Shown in pieces: positions 36,686 to 47,742 of a stretch of 64,000 nt of DNA. Position numbers and translations under genes: made by a program. The stretch is from Ectocarpus siliculosus (taxonomy: Eukaryota; Sar; Phaeophyceae; Ectocarpales; Ectocarpaceae). The notes below the pieces were generated by a model. The model was not told the origin of the DNA. It did not search any database and saw only the letters and a program-made list of their open reading frames with translations. Positions within the stretch are counted from its first letter, which is position 1. Each line of letters opens with the position of its first letter. The stretch lies in contig FN649737.1 of NCBI GenBank assembly GCA_000310025.1, forward strand, positions 1,203,367-1,267,366, written 5' to 3'.

Positions 36686-37990
36686 TACAAGGAAGGGCCA
36701 ATGTATGTCGTTCGTTCAGAAAGGGTGCTGTGCAGGGCGATTTGATGCAATATACCGACGGAAAAACGTGTTGGAAATAACAACATGTATCAATACACGT
36801 AACAGCGATGTATTTCCTTTGGTAATACCTATTATCGATACACATACCATATTATTATTGTCTATTGCTCCCCCGATACGTATCGATACTTCGCCCTGAC
36901 GAACTTGTCGATACGGGCACATTGCATACTCGGAGTATAATTTGTTCTGTCGATATCTATTGGTGGTGCAACGGCGGCGGTGCAGTTCGTCGAAACGCCG
37001 GGGGGCAGAGTTAAAAACATATCATGATCTCGTATGCGTATCGAATCCCAATCAATGTGTTCGATCCTGAATTTCATCGTATGTATGTGTTTGTATGGCA
37101 AAGTAGTCTAGAGTGTATGTAGGCAAGTAGTCGAGAGGCGTTGGGAAATGATTGTTGTACAGGCAAGCACAACACATAGATGTTGTAGGCGCCAAAAGGT
37201 TTAAGACATGAGAAAAATAGCCTATTGTGGGACATGTATTAATTGATTTTTGGTCCCATAATAGAGTTTAAAATTCGGTAACCCATACATAGCTTTTGCT
37301 GTCACAAATGCGTTGATTCCAGGTGCATCGATATGGATGTGTTGTGAGCAACAATATATTTAGAGCAACGGAAACAATACCTCTTTGCACACGCAACAGG
37401 TTAGCTACAAGTCTATCGATTTGTATCGACCGGCATACTTTGGTATTGTCCGTCGATTGGACCATCGGGGATACAATATTTTTTGTGCTGACTTGGATTG
37501 ATTTATTTTTGAGGAACAATGTGTTGATAACCGTAGCGATCAATACCTATTGTCTGCGTAATATGTTTACAACTGAATTCATTGATACAGGACATATGTA
37601 TTCAACGGAACGTATCGATTTCCGCGGCACGGTATTGCCGAACAATACCCTATCGGTAAAATAAAACCGAACGTATCGGTATCAGCAATATATATCGGAG
37701 CGATGTTTGCCAGACCGTGTTGAAGATCAATGCATATTGCAATTATGTCTTTGAACCTATCGGCAAGAGCATCACATAAGGAATGATTTATTTCGAGCCT
37801 ATTGAAAGTTTAATGCGTATTGCTCACAATCGGCGAAACATGGTGATGCAAGCAATACATATCGATCGATGTGTTCCTCACATATTGAACCAAACGATAT
37901 CAATTGATGTGAATTTTTCAATACATATTGACTGCACCAAAAAGCTTTACATATCGTATTGTCCAACGTGTGGTCGTTTGTGCTGCCGCC
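36686..37990. other. AT-rich tract dense in ATCGAT / CAATAC / GTATTG words
   Basis: Short near-palindromic words such as TATCGATAC, CGTATCGAT, CAATACATATCGAT and GATATCAATTG recur more than twenty times with irregular spacing. The same texture occurs at about 30150-30475 on the other side of the LTR element, so that element split one original tract. I see no coding exon, inverted termini or regular unit length. It could be a very old tandem repeat or a decayed element. Confidence 0.6.
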
Positions 37991-38259
37991 ATATGCGTAT
38001 GTACTGAATAGCTCAGATCAAAGGACGTCAACGTTATGATCTGATCTGCTGTGGGTGTCATTTAAATCAAGAGGTTGTGTGATCTAGAGCGGTCCGTCCG
38101 TCATGCGTTATGTGTACAATTGTACCGTCGTGCGGGTATGGGTATGTGGACGCGGGTATGCATGTGCCTGGCATTTATCGCTTCTACACTACTTGTATGC
38201 ATACCATACTCGTCGATGCACCTCATGTGTACAACAATTTTGAACTTTGCGGATCTCAG

Positions 38260-41200
38260 GTCGAAGCGCTACAACGAGAGCTCTCGCTTATGAAGTCTGG
38301 CCGACTAGCGCAGCGCGAGGCCTTCGAAGCGCAGGTATGCCGAGGAAAATATCTGCTGCCATGTATCGAACCTGCGGCTGATCAGTTGAGGTCGCCTTTG
38401 GACTTAGTGTCGGGAATGCCCTTGTTACAAAAAGTTTTACAACCAAGGTATGCCCGCCTCCCCTTCGTATCAGCCCTTCCGGCTTACTGCCTGCCGTTGT
38501 TCCCTTTGTCTGCATGGTTGGCGTAGCAGTTGAACCAAGAGAGGTTTGCCCGCGACTTTTCCCAAGCAGTCTATCCCTTCTAAGACCCTTCACCGCCTTT
38601 GTATGTAGCACGGTACTTGCGAAGAGGGCCTCACCGCCTGCCTAACGAGTTGTGGGGGTTGCTGGGTAGGTTTTGTGTTTGTTCGTTCCCTTCGTATGCA
38701 TACGTATGTCTTTCTTACGAAGAACAAACGGCAGTGGCTTCGATTCACTCAGAGAGCATATGCATGGATAAAGAAAATCCTTTCACATTCAAGTGATATC
38801 TGCGTACACTGGTGTACTTCTGGGTGGGCTTTATGTGATACATGTAGACCCTTAGGATGCTGCAGGGATGCGAGCATCCACACGGTCAGGGAACACCGTA
38901 AGAATCATGGTGCGATCTGCGTAAAACCCATGGGTGGTAGATTCTCCGTTCAGATAGAATGTGTACGTACGCCAAAACACAGAGATAGTTGATCCCCTCC
39001 CACTCATTGAGGGACTTAGACTTCCCGTGGCTTTGGTGGATGGACGGACAACGAAATAGTTACACCCTGAGCTTTTAGCGTGTCTGCGAACCGCATAGAT
39101 AGATAGCCCCAGCTGCCGTCCACGTCTGTACTCTAATGGATTTTGGCGCACCATTCCGGTTCCTGTACAGTGGCCGTCCCCACCCGATATCCACAAACAC
39201 CGCCCGTCATTGACGAGTTATGGTCTTTCCACTTAGTTATTAGTAGCAGCACGCGACTGGCGTTGTGGGCCACTTCAAGCACGCCATCTCTACCCCGTAC
39301 CCGTCTTCAGCGCAAAATTCACACGTTCGCGTGTCAACCTCTCGCGGTGTTGCGTGTTGTAGCAGAAGAAAGAATTCGTCCGACGCCTGGTGGACATCAA
39401 GGCAGAGCATGAGCGTATCGTGAGGGAGGTAACATCACGCGCGACGAGAGAAGAGCGGCGAAGGACGATCTGCGAGAAACGAGTACAGGTGATGGATAGG
39501 AGGCCTGGTGGCTGGCGATCGCTTGGCCGGCCGTGTTTATTTAGCACACACCATAGGTCGAACTGAAGCACGAACAAGCTTTCTATACGACCCTGAAGTC
39601 AGAGAAATGCATGTGTTGCGGTGATCTCAAGAAGAGCGCCGGGTGTATGAATGTTCCATGCTTTCCGGACGTGCACGTCTCTGGCTTGACCGTCAGTATT
39701 ATAAGCAGTAGCACACACCGCATGTGCACAGACAGGGGGACCAATCAACTCACGCAGTCAGGTGGTGGGAACTTTTCACTCCTGTTTCCAGTCCGAGCAA
39801 CCCCACACGGGTAACCTTTTTTGATTCGGCCAGGGATACAATTGGCTGATTTTGACACGGTGAACAGCGCTTGCTCTACACGTACCAACAATTCTCCTCC
39901 GGCACGCTTTAAGCAGCCGGTGTGCCACCCCGTCACCGCCTCCTCTCCAAGTTCTATCTATCTTGATTTCTATCCGCCAATCACATGACCCGCATGTCGC
40001 GTGCGTTCCAGGACCTTGAGGATGAGGTTCTGCTTCTGAAGGAACAGCTTCAGGTTGCAGCGATGAAAAATAGGGAAATGGAGAGAGCGTATAAAAGGTG
40101 CGCATGCCTGCGCTTTCATCCCTGGTGATTTGGCACTTGCCTGTCTCGATGTGTCCTTTGGCCGTGTTTGCACTGACCATTTGGGCACGCCATTTACTTA
40201 TTTATGCTGTTGAGCTTGAGACATCGTCGAATATCACCGATCGCATGTTATGATCTTCGGGACAGCATGTCACAACGAGTGATTGACGACCCTCATGACT
40301 CAGGTTCATGTGCTTGTGCTCGCCCGTTCAACTAGGGAGAGAGCAAGCAACAGCCGCTTGAGGCATCGCGAATTGAAACGATCTACCGGGTGTTCAGACG
40401 ACGGCGAAAGCGTGCCAGCACCCGCGGCGAGCCAAGATCGATGCGTTGCTGTCGATGGCATCTTGTCCCAACCTTCGTTTGGTCCGAATCTGTGTGCCGA
40501 CTGCGGAAGCGGTAACGTTTCTGGAGTACGGGGAGAGAAGGCAGAAGGGGCGGAGGAGCTACGGGTAGTAGAGAGGTTGGTGGCGGGGCTACTCGAACAA
40601 AGCTTGAGGCCTGGGTTCGCCGTGCGACACTCCCAGGCCGCCGGCTCTCATTCCCCGACAGGGTTTTGTGAAGGAGAGAGCAACGAGAGAGCAATCTCGA
40701 CGGTGAGATTTGATTGCGTTGGCCCAGAACTTTAGTTGTTGCGGCAACCGCATGGTTTGGCAACACTAAACCCACCGCCGGACACTACTGTAATTGCGAG
40801 GCTGCTTGCAGAAGCACTCGGTCGGTATCACTAGAGGTCTTGTGTGTGAGGACATGCACAACTATACTACATTCCTAAAATTGCGCTTATTTTTTCGAGC
40901 TCTCACTGATGGAATGTTCCATCCGGCAGAGTGCGCCTAGCGATGCTGGTTGCTCGAGAAAGGAGGAGGAACAGGAACAGCAGCGGAATGCCGCGTCGGC
41001 TGCAGGGGCAACAAAAGCGGATGCGGCTCAAACACCGGACGCCGAACTTCGTTCCGAGAGCTTGAGAGGTGGACAGCCACAGGAGGAAGACTCGAATCAA
41101 AAGAAGACCGTCAACATCGACTTAGCACTATCAAGGATACACGCTCTAACGGGAATGATGCGAGCACAGGAGGAAATCGAGACACTCCTCGGCCAACAAC

Positions 41201-42532
41201 TTGGCGAACTCAAGCACAAACAAGCCGACGAAAGCAAACGCATGTGGCAGCTCGTGACGAGGTGATCGGTCCGCTTCTTGCCGTTTGTCATGGCTGCTAC
41301 GGTAAATAGATATTTCTCAAGTGTTACATAAATTTGTTTCGCGCCGTAAGGGTAGGTCTTGACGACGAAATCAAATCACGATTCACATTTTAACATAAGA
41401 ATAAAAGAGTTGAATCTACCCAAATTCGATCGAAATGGCCTTGAGTGTCACGGCAGATCTGCCAAATGGAAATGAATCTCTGCAGCCCACCGCGAACAAC
41501 CCGAGAGGTCCGCCGCTTGCCAAACTGCCAGATTGCTGTTGTGACGTGCTGTTGTGACTTGGCGACACCACATGGGGAGCTATCGCTCCTGAGAAGCACA
41601 CACCTAACGCGTAGTACATGGCCTCGACTGACACGATGTCTGTGCATGTGAGACTTTGAATCGAGCCTCGTCCGACGGAAAGCGATCAATTTGTCTGTGT
41701 GCATTGGAGGTGGTTTGGCAACAACGGGAGATTGCCCCCACACACCAACATACTCCACACACCTTTTTTTTTCGACGCCAGTCACGTGCAACAACGACGC
41801 GCAGTCACCATTCCTTTAGTGGGTTGGATTTTCGTGCTCTCTCTCTCTCTCTCTCCTCTGTGCTCGGCGGTGTGCGGTGGACACAGCTTGTATGGGCGGG
41901 GGTACGTGGGCAAGGCGCCGTGCACGCGAGTAGACCGCTACTCGACTGAGACCCAAGCTAGAGCTTGGGAACTTTTGGTTTGCGGTTCTCACCCAAATCG
42001 GGATTTGATTTAAATCTTTCTTCTTCTATTCAAATCCCGATTTGGGATTTTGGGTGATCCTGGTTGAAATCCTCAAGAGTGGACCGGTGGAAGAACTTTC
42101 TACCCAATAAAAAAGAGATTTATTTTCATCTTGCGGTCCAATAACCAAATCTGGATGTGATTTAGAGATTCGAAAGTTCCGTTGAGACCGACCCTAACTC
42201 ACGTTGTTATCCGTGTCACCGCACGGTTTGGGATGGATGAAAACCGCAGGTGGAATCGTGTGCTCGAAAAAAAAGGCTATGCTGCTGAGGAAGATATCCG
42301 GTGAGAGACATGTCTATGCACTTGCCGCTGTCATGTGCAACTACAATATGTGGGCATGCACATCATGCGTACCATTTTCCAGCATCACGGCGACCAAAAA
42401 TATTGAATGCTTGCAACGATACCGCGCAGGTCGGCGGGTTTGCTGGAGGAACTGCGACAACGGCTTTCGGCGGAGGATCTTCAGCCACAAGGCTCTCTCG
42501 ATATAGAAAAAAGAGTCCCTAGTTTGCCTTGA
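38260..42532 (+). CDS. Coiled-coil protein of unknown function, multi-exon
   Basis: Splice-supported exons are 38260-38334, 39363-39488, 39557 to about 39642, 40012-40097, 40336-40702, 40930-41261 and 42430-42532. They encode charged heptad-rich segments: VEALQRELSLMKSGRLAQRE, FVRRLVDIKAEHERIVREV, DLEDEVLLLKEQLQVAAMKN, IETLLGQQLGELKHKQ and LLEELRQRLSAEDLQP, then a TGA at 42530. The third exon has a CMCC motif and the fifth a CADC. Junctions from the fourth exon onwards match in phase. The join between third and fourth exons is unresolved, so an exon may be missing, or a separate gene may start at the in-frame ATG at 39985 (MTRMSRAFQ). A possible first ATG for the upstream part is 38197. Cytoskeletal or scaffold roles are typical of such proteins, but I recognise no family. 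Confidence 0.6.
41990..42056. repeat. Inverted repeat (hairpin) within an intron
   Basis: CACCCAAATCGGGATTTG is repeated as its reverse complement 23 bases later, with an 8-base insertion (ATTTTGGG) near the end of the right arm. It lies in the last intron of the coiled-coil gene. Confidence 0.7.
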
Positions 42533-43543
42533 CTTGTTCACTTGGATTTCTCTTGGGAAACTCACAAGTTTTAAGTGCCCTAGCGGTGGAACCACCGCGT
42601 GCGCACAGCCCCAATATTCCAACACTCGAACCACAAATCAGCCCTTCTCTTGTTGTCTTCACATTTTTTATGCGTGCATGGCAGCAACAGCAGTCAAAGC
42701 ACGTACCACACACGCCCAAAATTGAAAGCGACACAACAATCGTTTGCGCACTTTGATAGAAAATCGAAGAAAAAAAAACGGTCCTGTTTGGCACAACGAA
42801 AGTGTGGCATGCCCACATCAGCACAAGACAGCAGTGGGATTCCCTAAAAGTCGCACTTTGGGAAGGGGAAAACACAACCTCCGACAGGAACATTCTCGCC
42901 GACGTCGACCAGCACAATACAAGACAGTGCTGCTGACTTCTGATCCACCGCAACAAAAGAAAAGGGACGCCAAAATGTCTCAACAGAAGGCCTGTACAAG
43001 CAAAACAATCATGATGTGTGAACCAACGTGCTAGCTAACCAGGAGCGACGAAGGCAGGAACCGATCCAAGCAATTTAAGACCCCGTCCATGCGCACGCGT
43101 GTTATGCCAACACTGAAGCAAAGGTACGAGGTGCCTGTTTTTGAAGCGAAACGCGCGCAGCGGCGAATGGGGGAGTGGGCGTGTGAGATGTTGAGCGCAT
43201 GGCTGGTATCGAGCCGAAGACGCACGCGCTAACCGGTCCAACCAGCGCTTGGAAAACAATCGGAACCCCACGTCTAGATGTCATGTACATGTTTCGGACT
43301 CCAAATCGAGATCAAGCGCGAAACACCACGAACCAAACCATTTTTGCGTAGAGCTCCGAACAAGTTGTTGAGCAAAGGCGTCTCCTCTTAACTATGCTGC
43401 TACGTACGAACTTCGCAACTCCACACCCTGACACGGCTTCTGCCAACTGGCTTACCTTCGGATGTTTCACGGGTGGGTGTGTAATCATGCAAGCCAAAAA
43501 CAAGACCGAAACCATGTCTCACCGAGGATCTGTAAGGGTCTAA
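42533..43543. other. Interval between convergent gene ends, no gene supported
   Basis: It separates the coiled-coil stop from the stop of the second LHCF gene. Several short frames exist on both strands with no domain or splice support. A tRNA-like string near 43205-43255 was considered and rejected. Confidence 0.4.
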
Positions 43544-46500
43544 TTAAAAGGTGAACACGTTGCCGATGGTGTCGCCGACGATCTTGTTGATGATGTATGG
43601 CTCCCCGTCAAGGATCTCGTGGATGACCAAAGCGAAGATTCCCATCTGCGCGGCACGGCCGTTGTTAAGCTCGATCGCGCGCTTCCGGAGCTTGGTCTCC
43701 TCGTCGAACGACTCCCACTGCTTCTCGAACGGGTTAATGCGAGACATGTCGCCCGGGAAGGAGCCCTCCTTCTGCTTCATCACGAAAAGCTCGAGGAAGC
43801 CGATGAACGCGACGATCTGAGCGACGCCAAAGGGGCCCATCTGTCGTGACAAGTCGCAAAGTCGCACAAGCAGTGGGATTGCGTGTCAGCTGCAAACGTG
43901 AGGCGGAACGGGCATACGCGTACACCATTAAAAAAGCAATCGTGAAACACGGACTTGGTACAACAGTACCCGCATGAGTGGCAAGCAAGCCAACGTCAAT
44001 CGCCAACTTGCGCAAAGCACGGCGGGCAATGAACGTGTTTCTCGGAACTCGAGTGACAGCACGAAAGCATCCGCGGTGTTGTTCCAACTCCCCATCCCAA
44101 AACAGAATGCACCTACTCGCCGAACACGCCTCTTAAAAAAACGGTCCCGTGGCCTAAAGAAGTACAACCGAGACTTGAGCACGCACCTTGCTGATGGCGG
44201 TGAGACCGTTAGGCATGTCCGCGAAGGGGGTCTCGAAGTTAAGGTTGCCGGGCAGGCGTACGTTCTCCTGGGTGATGTGTCCCAGGATGGCCAACATACA
44301 GATGCGTCCGTGCTTGATCTCCACGTACCGGAGGCGGTCGAACCTCTCCTGGTCCGCGTCTTCCAGCCAGTAGAGAGGGTCCCAGAACCCGAGTGGGGGC
44401 TGGGCACCGAGCTCGTTCTCGAAGGACATCTTCATGGCGGAGGACGACTGGGCGCGGGTGGCCACCGCGGCGCCGTTGAAGGCGCTGAGATAACGAGCAA
44501 CGAGAGAGGCGAAAGAGGCATGTCAGTACACACCACATGCTCCAGAAGGGGACTTCACAGCAGTTAGAGGTAACTTGGGCCCTTTGCGGGAAAGCAGTAT
44601 TACCTTTACGAGCACTTTATGCTCCAAAACGGGCTCAGCAGCCGAGACATGGCGATGCTTGCTGGTATGCGACACGACGAACCAAGATCCGAACCCGGTA
44701 CTTACATTATAAACCGTACCATCAAGAGCCTTCGGTCTAAAGCCATTTTTGTGGGGCTGGAGATGAAAATGACTGCTGCGGCATCGATCGTGATATCATC
44801 ATCTCATCATTTGGGTGTTTGTAAGGCTTTGCCGGATGATATGATACGGCAAGATACTGCTGTGTCTGTCTCGAACTCGTGTTGTTAGTCATTGATGTTA
44901 TGGTACCACCAACGTGTACTTGGACAACGCCGTCCGGACCAATTATTCACACAGCAAGGGATAAATAGCAAGCGCTCGCGTTGCCATGGACCACAGCATT
45001 ATATACATGACATGGAGGAGTGTTGTACCAAGGGTATACTTGACGTCAAATTGACTGCTGGGGGCTCCAGACATTTATCCCCCTGACAGCAAGCATCACC
45101 GGCCCACACACAAATGTACACGAGCCTCGAAGAGAGCTTGTGCAACCGGCAGAGTAGGGTGTATCTGTCGCCAATGTGCTGACTAATGGCACACACAAAA
45201 CTGCTGCTGTGAGGGGCCGCGTATCCGAGCTCGCGTGAGAATGAAAATGTCCGTGGGTCTACAGTTTTCCATATGAATATGCATACACAACACAAGTTGA
45301 CAGCAGCCAATAGTCAGCACGGAACAGCTCTACGATGCCCAGCATCTGTGGTCAACAGCTCGAGATATCGGACAATACCAAACAACGACCCTGGACAGAA
45401 GTTCGTTTTTGTACTCACTTGGAGGACGTCTGAGACCGCGGCAAGCATCCGAAACTGCAGCAAGTCAACAAAATCTCGTACACGCAGACGTGCATGTACA
45501 GGAGCCGCCGTTGTTACATACTGTACAGCTGTAGAATGCATGTACCACTTTTTTCCAGTACCACCCACACGATGAATCAGCTTGTAAGGTGTAGGTACCG
45601 CAGTAGATACGGCGAGACACGACTGGCGGCATGGTGTGAGGGGAAACTCATCTCACGGAGTAACGGAGCCTCTTACGGCCGCACTATTGTTGTTGTTTCT
45701 CTCACATTAGCTCTACGTATAGTCCACAAAAATGGGGAGCCCGTGGTCGCAATGTAAATACGTAACAAACTGCACATGCAATGATATTTCTGTGTCATCA
45801 TGTGGAGTATGAGCGCGAGAGCGGACTGCGCAAACCAGGGCAGAGACATGAACCTCCACACGTTCTTTACAATAGCATAACCGCGGCTTCGGCGACCAGA
45901 AACTCTGAGGTGGAGAGCTAACCAATAGGCGGTAGCTTGGGGTGTCGTAATGACGTACAACAGAGGTGGGGTGCTGTGCTGAATAGATGGGGTGATGACG
46001 CTGACCGTAAGACGACCCCAGCTACCCAAAGGGAAGTGCACGCTCTTCGTGGGATAAGAATCATCCTGCACATCTCTCGTCGAATAGCCCCATTGCTAAG
46101 CTACCAGTGGGTACTGTGACATGTTGTCGCGTCGTCAGACTCGCTCGTACGCTCATAATGTGTCTGTCGTCGTTGCCTCTCGAACACACGCCATTGGACC
46201 GCGATTTTCTTGAAGCAAAGATCGCATTGGCTCACGACTACCTGTGCAAGAAATCGACGGGCGTTTTACCGCGCCCAAACACACTGTGGAAAGACAATTT
46301 GAATGCTCTCCAGGGCCACGTCGACGTCAACCGCGTTGGAACAATAAGCCTTGGGCTACGCAACATGACCCACCCACTGGTTTCATGCACGATTGACCGA
46401 GAGGGGGTGTCGAAAACGCTCACAATTTGAGTTTGTGACTACAGAGGAGGGAGCATGCACACAAGTTTGCCAAGAACGGGCGTGTCCCTCTCACCTGGGG

Positions 46501-46559
46501 GCGACGAACGCGTTAGCTCCTGCCGCGCAAGCGGCCAACATAGCGATGGTGCACTTCAT
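43544..46559 (-). CDS. LHCF: Fucoxanthin-chlorophyll a/c light-harvesting protein (LHCF), three exons
   Basis: Exons 46559-46495, 44484-44187 and 43840-43544 join in phase to 219 residues. Exon 1 encodes only the signal peptide (MKCTIAMLAACAAGANAFVA) with the plastid ASAFAP-type motif ANAFVAP. The transit part and mature protein start in exon 2. Helix 1 carries EIKHGRICMLA (Glu77, His80, Arg82), helix 2 lies in AQIVAFIGFLELFVMKQK and helix 3 has AIELNNGRAAQMG, so the chlorophyll ligands are intact. The C-terminus is GDTIGNVFTF. Intron 1 is 2.0 kb. It is a clear paralogue of the LHCF at 18118-21381, on the opposite strand, with a different set of intron positions. Confidence 0.93.
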
Positions 46560-47742
46560 ACTTAGTAGAGATTTAGACGTCCGGGAGAGAGTGTGAAAAG
46601 AGAGACTCGTCGAACAACAGCGGGCCGGCCAACTAATGCCTCTGGCAAAAAGGATGTTTGCCTCGGGGACCGGGGACAAAAAGCGGCGGCGCGGTACAAA
46701 TTATGCCGTTTGAGTGTACGCGCCGAGCACCGAGAACCGACGAGAACCCTCTTCGCAACCAGCTTCTTCGCAGCTTCGCAGCGCGCTTCGCAGATCTTCA
46801 CATAATCAATCTTCGCGCTGACCGCTTGCGTTCGCAACTCCCTCATGTAGTTACCGCCTACCGTGCTTTATGGTGTAGTGGACACGAGAAAGAAATATAT
46901 GGTACATCCAGCCGTACAGCAGTTCGAAAAGAGTCGGGGTCTGTCGCTGCTTGCGGACTGCTATTGCTGTGTTCACGATTGCTGGCTGGTCATCAGCGCG
47001 CACCGAACTGCAGGCTGTCTGTTTACACCTACACCCGTGGCGAGGTTGGAGGAGAGGGAAAGCACACGAGCTTGTATACTGCGGAGAACATATTTGGCCC
47101 TCATAATAACCATGTGAGAGGAGGACGCAACATGTCCGCAAAACAAATTGCTGTACAGCTGTAGTACACGCTGCTGCTGCTGCTGTATGCATACCTGAAG
47201 AAACACGCAAGTGCGGGGACCCGGGTGCGTCGATGCTCCCATTTCCATATGCAAAACTATGCCAGGCATTGCTTGGGCGCAGACATGAGCAGGTATGTAT
47301 GTCTCTCAGCTGTATTTATCCTATACGTTTCGTCACTTTTTAGCCACAGACAGCAAAGATCCGACCATCGAACACAATGTGGAGCTCCTCTCGGCTCGGC
47401 TCCAACGGCGGCGGCCTCTGAACCTTGATACCTGGTACTCCAGCAGTAAACAGCAGAAGCCCAATTCATCTAGCCTCTTTTCCGCACAAAGGCCGGATTT
47501 ATCTCGCTGACCAATTGTACCACATTCGTGTTTGGCGTGCTCACACCCGCTGTTCGAAAGCGAATAAACAAAATGTTTCAAGGTATTAATATCCGGCGAG
47601 ATCTACAGGACCGCAGACGCACACGACTTCCAATGGACAAGGCTTTGCTTGGGGTAAGAAGAGAGACATCAGCAAAGCAAAAACTTCGGTAAATATCTCA
47701 ATGTTGCATAACACTCGGCTAATTTTTTTATGCCTAGACTAC
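46560..47742. other. Divergent upstream region between LHCF (-) and the unknown plus-strand gene
   Basis: It should hold the promoters of both genes. CTTCGCA words repeat at about 46745-46820. I see no coding exon with splice support and no clear TATA element that I would name. Confidence 0.35.

Noticed and set aside
43205-43255. tRNA-like string on the minus strand (near A box and B box)
   Set aside because: The two boxes are only 29 bases apart and no cloverleaf can be drawn.
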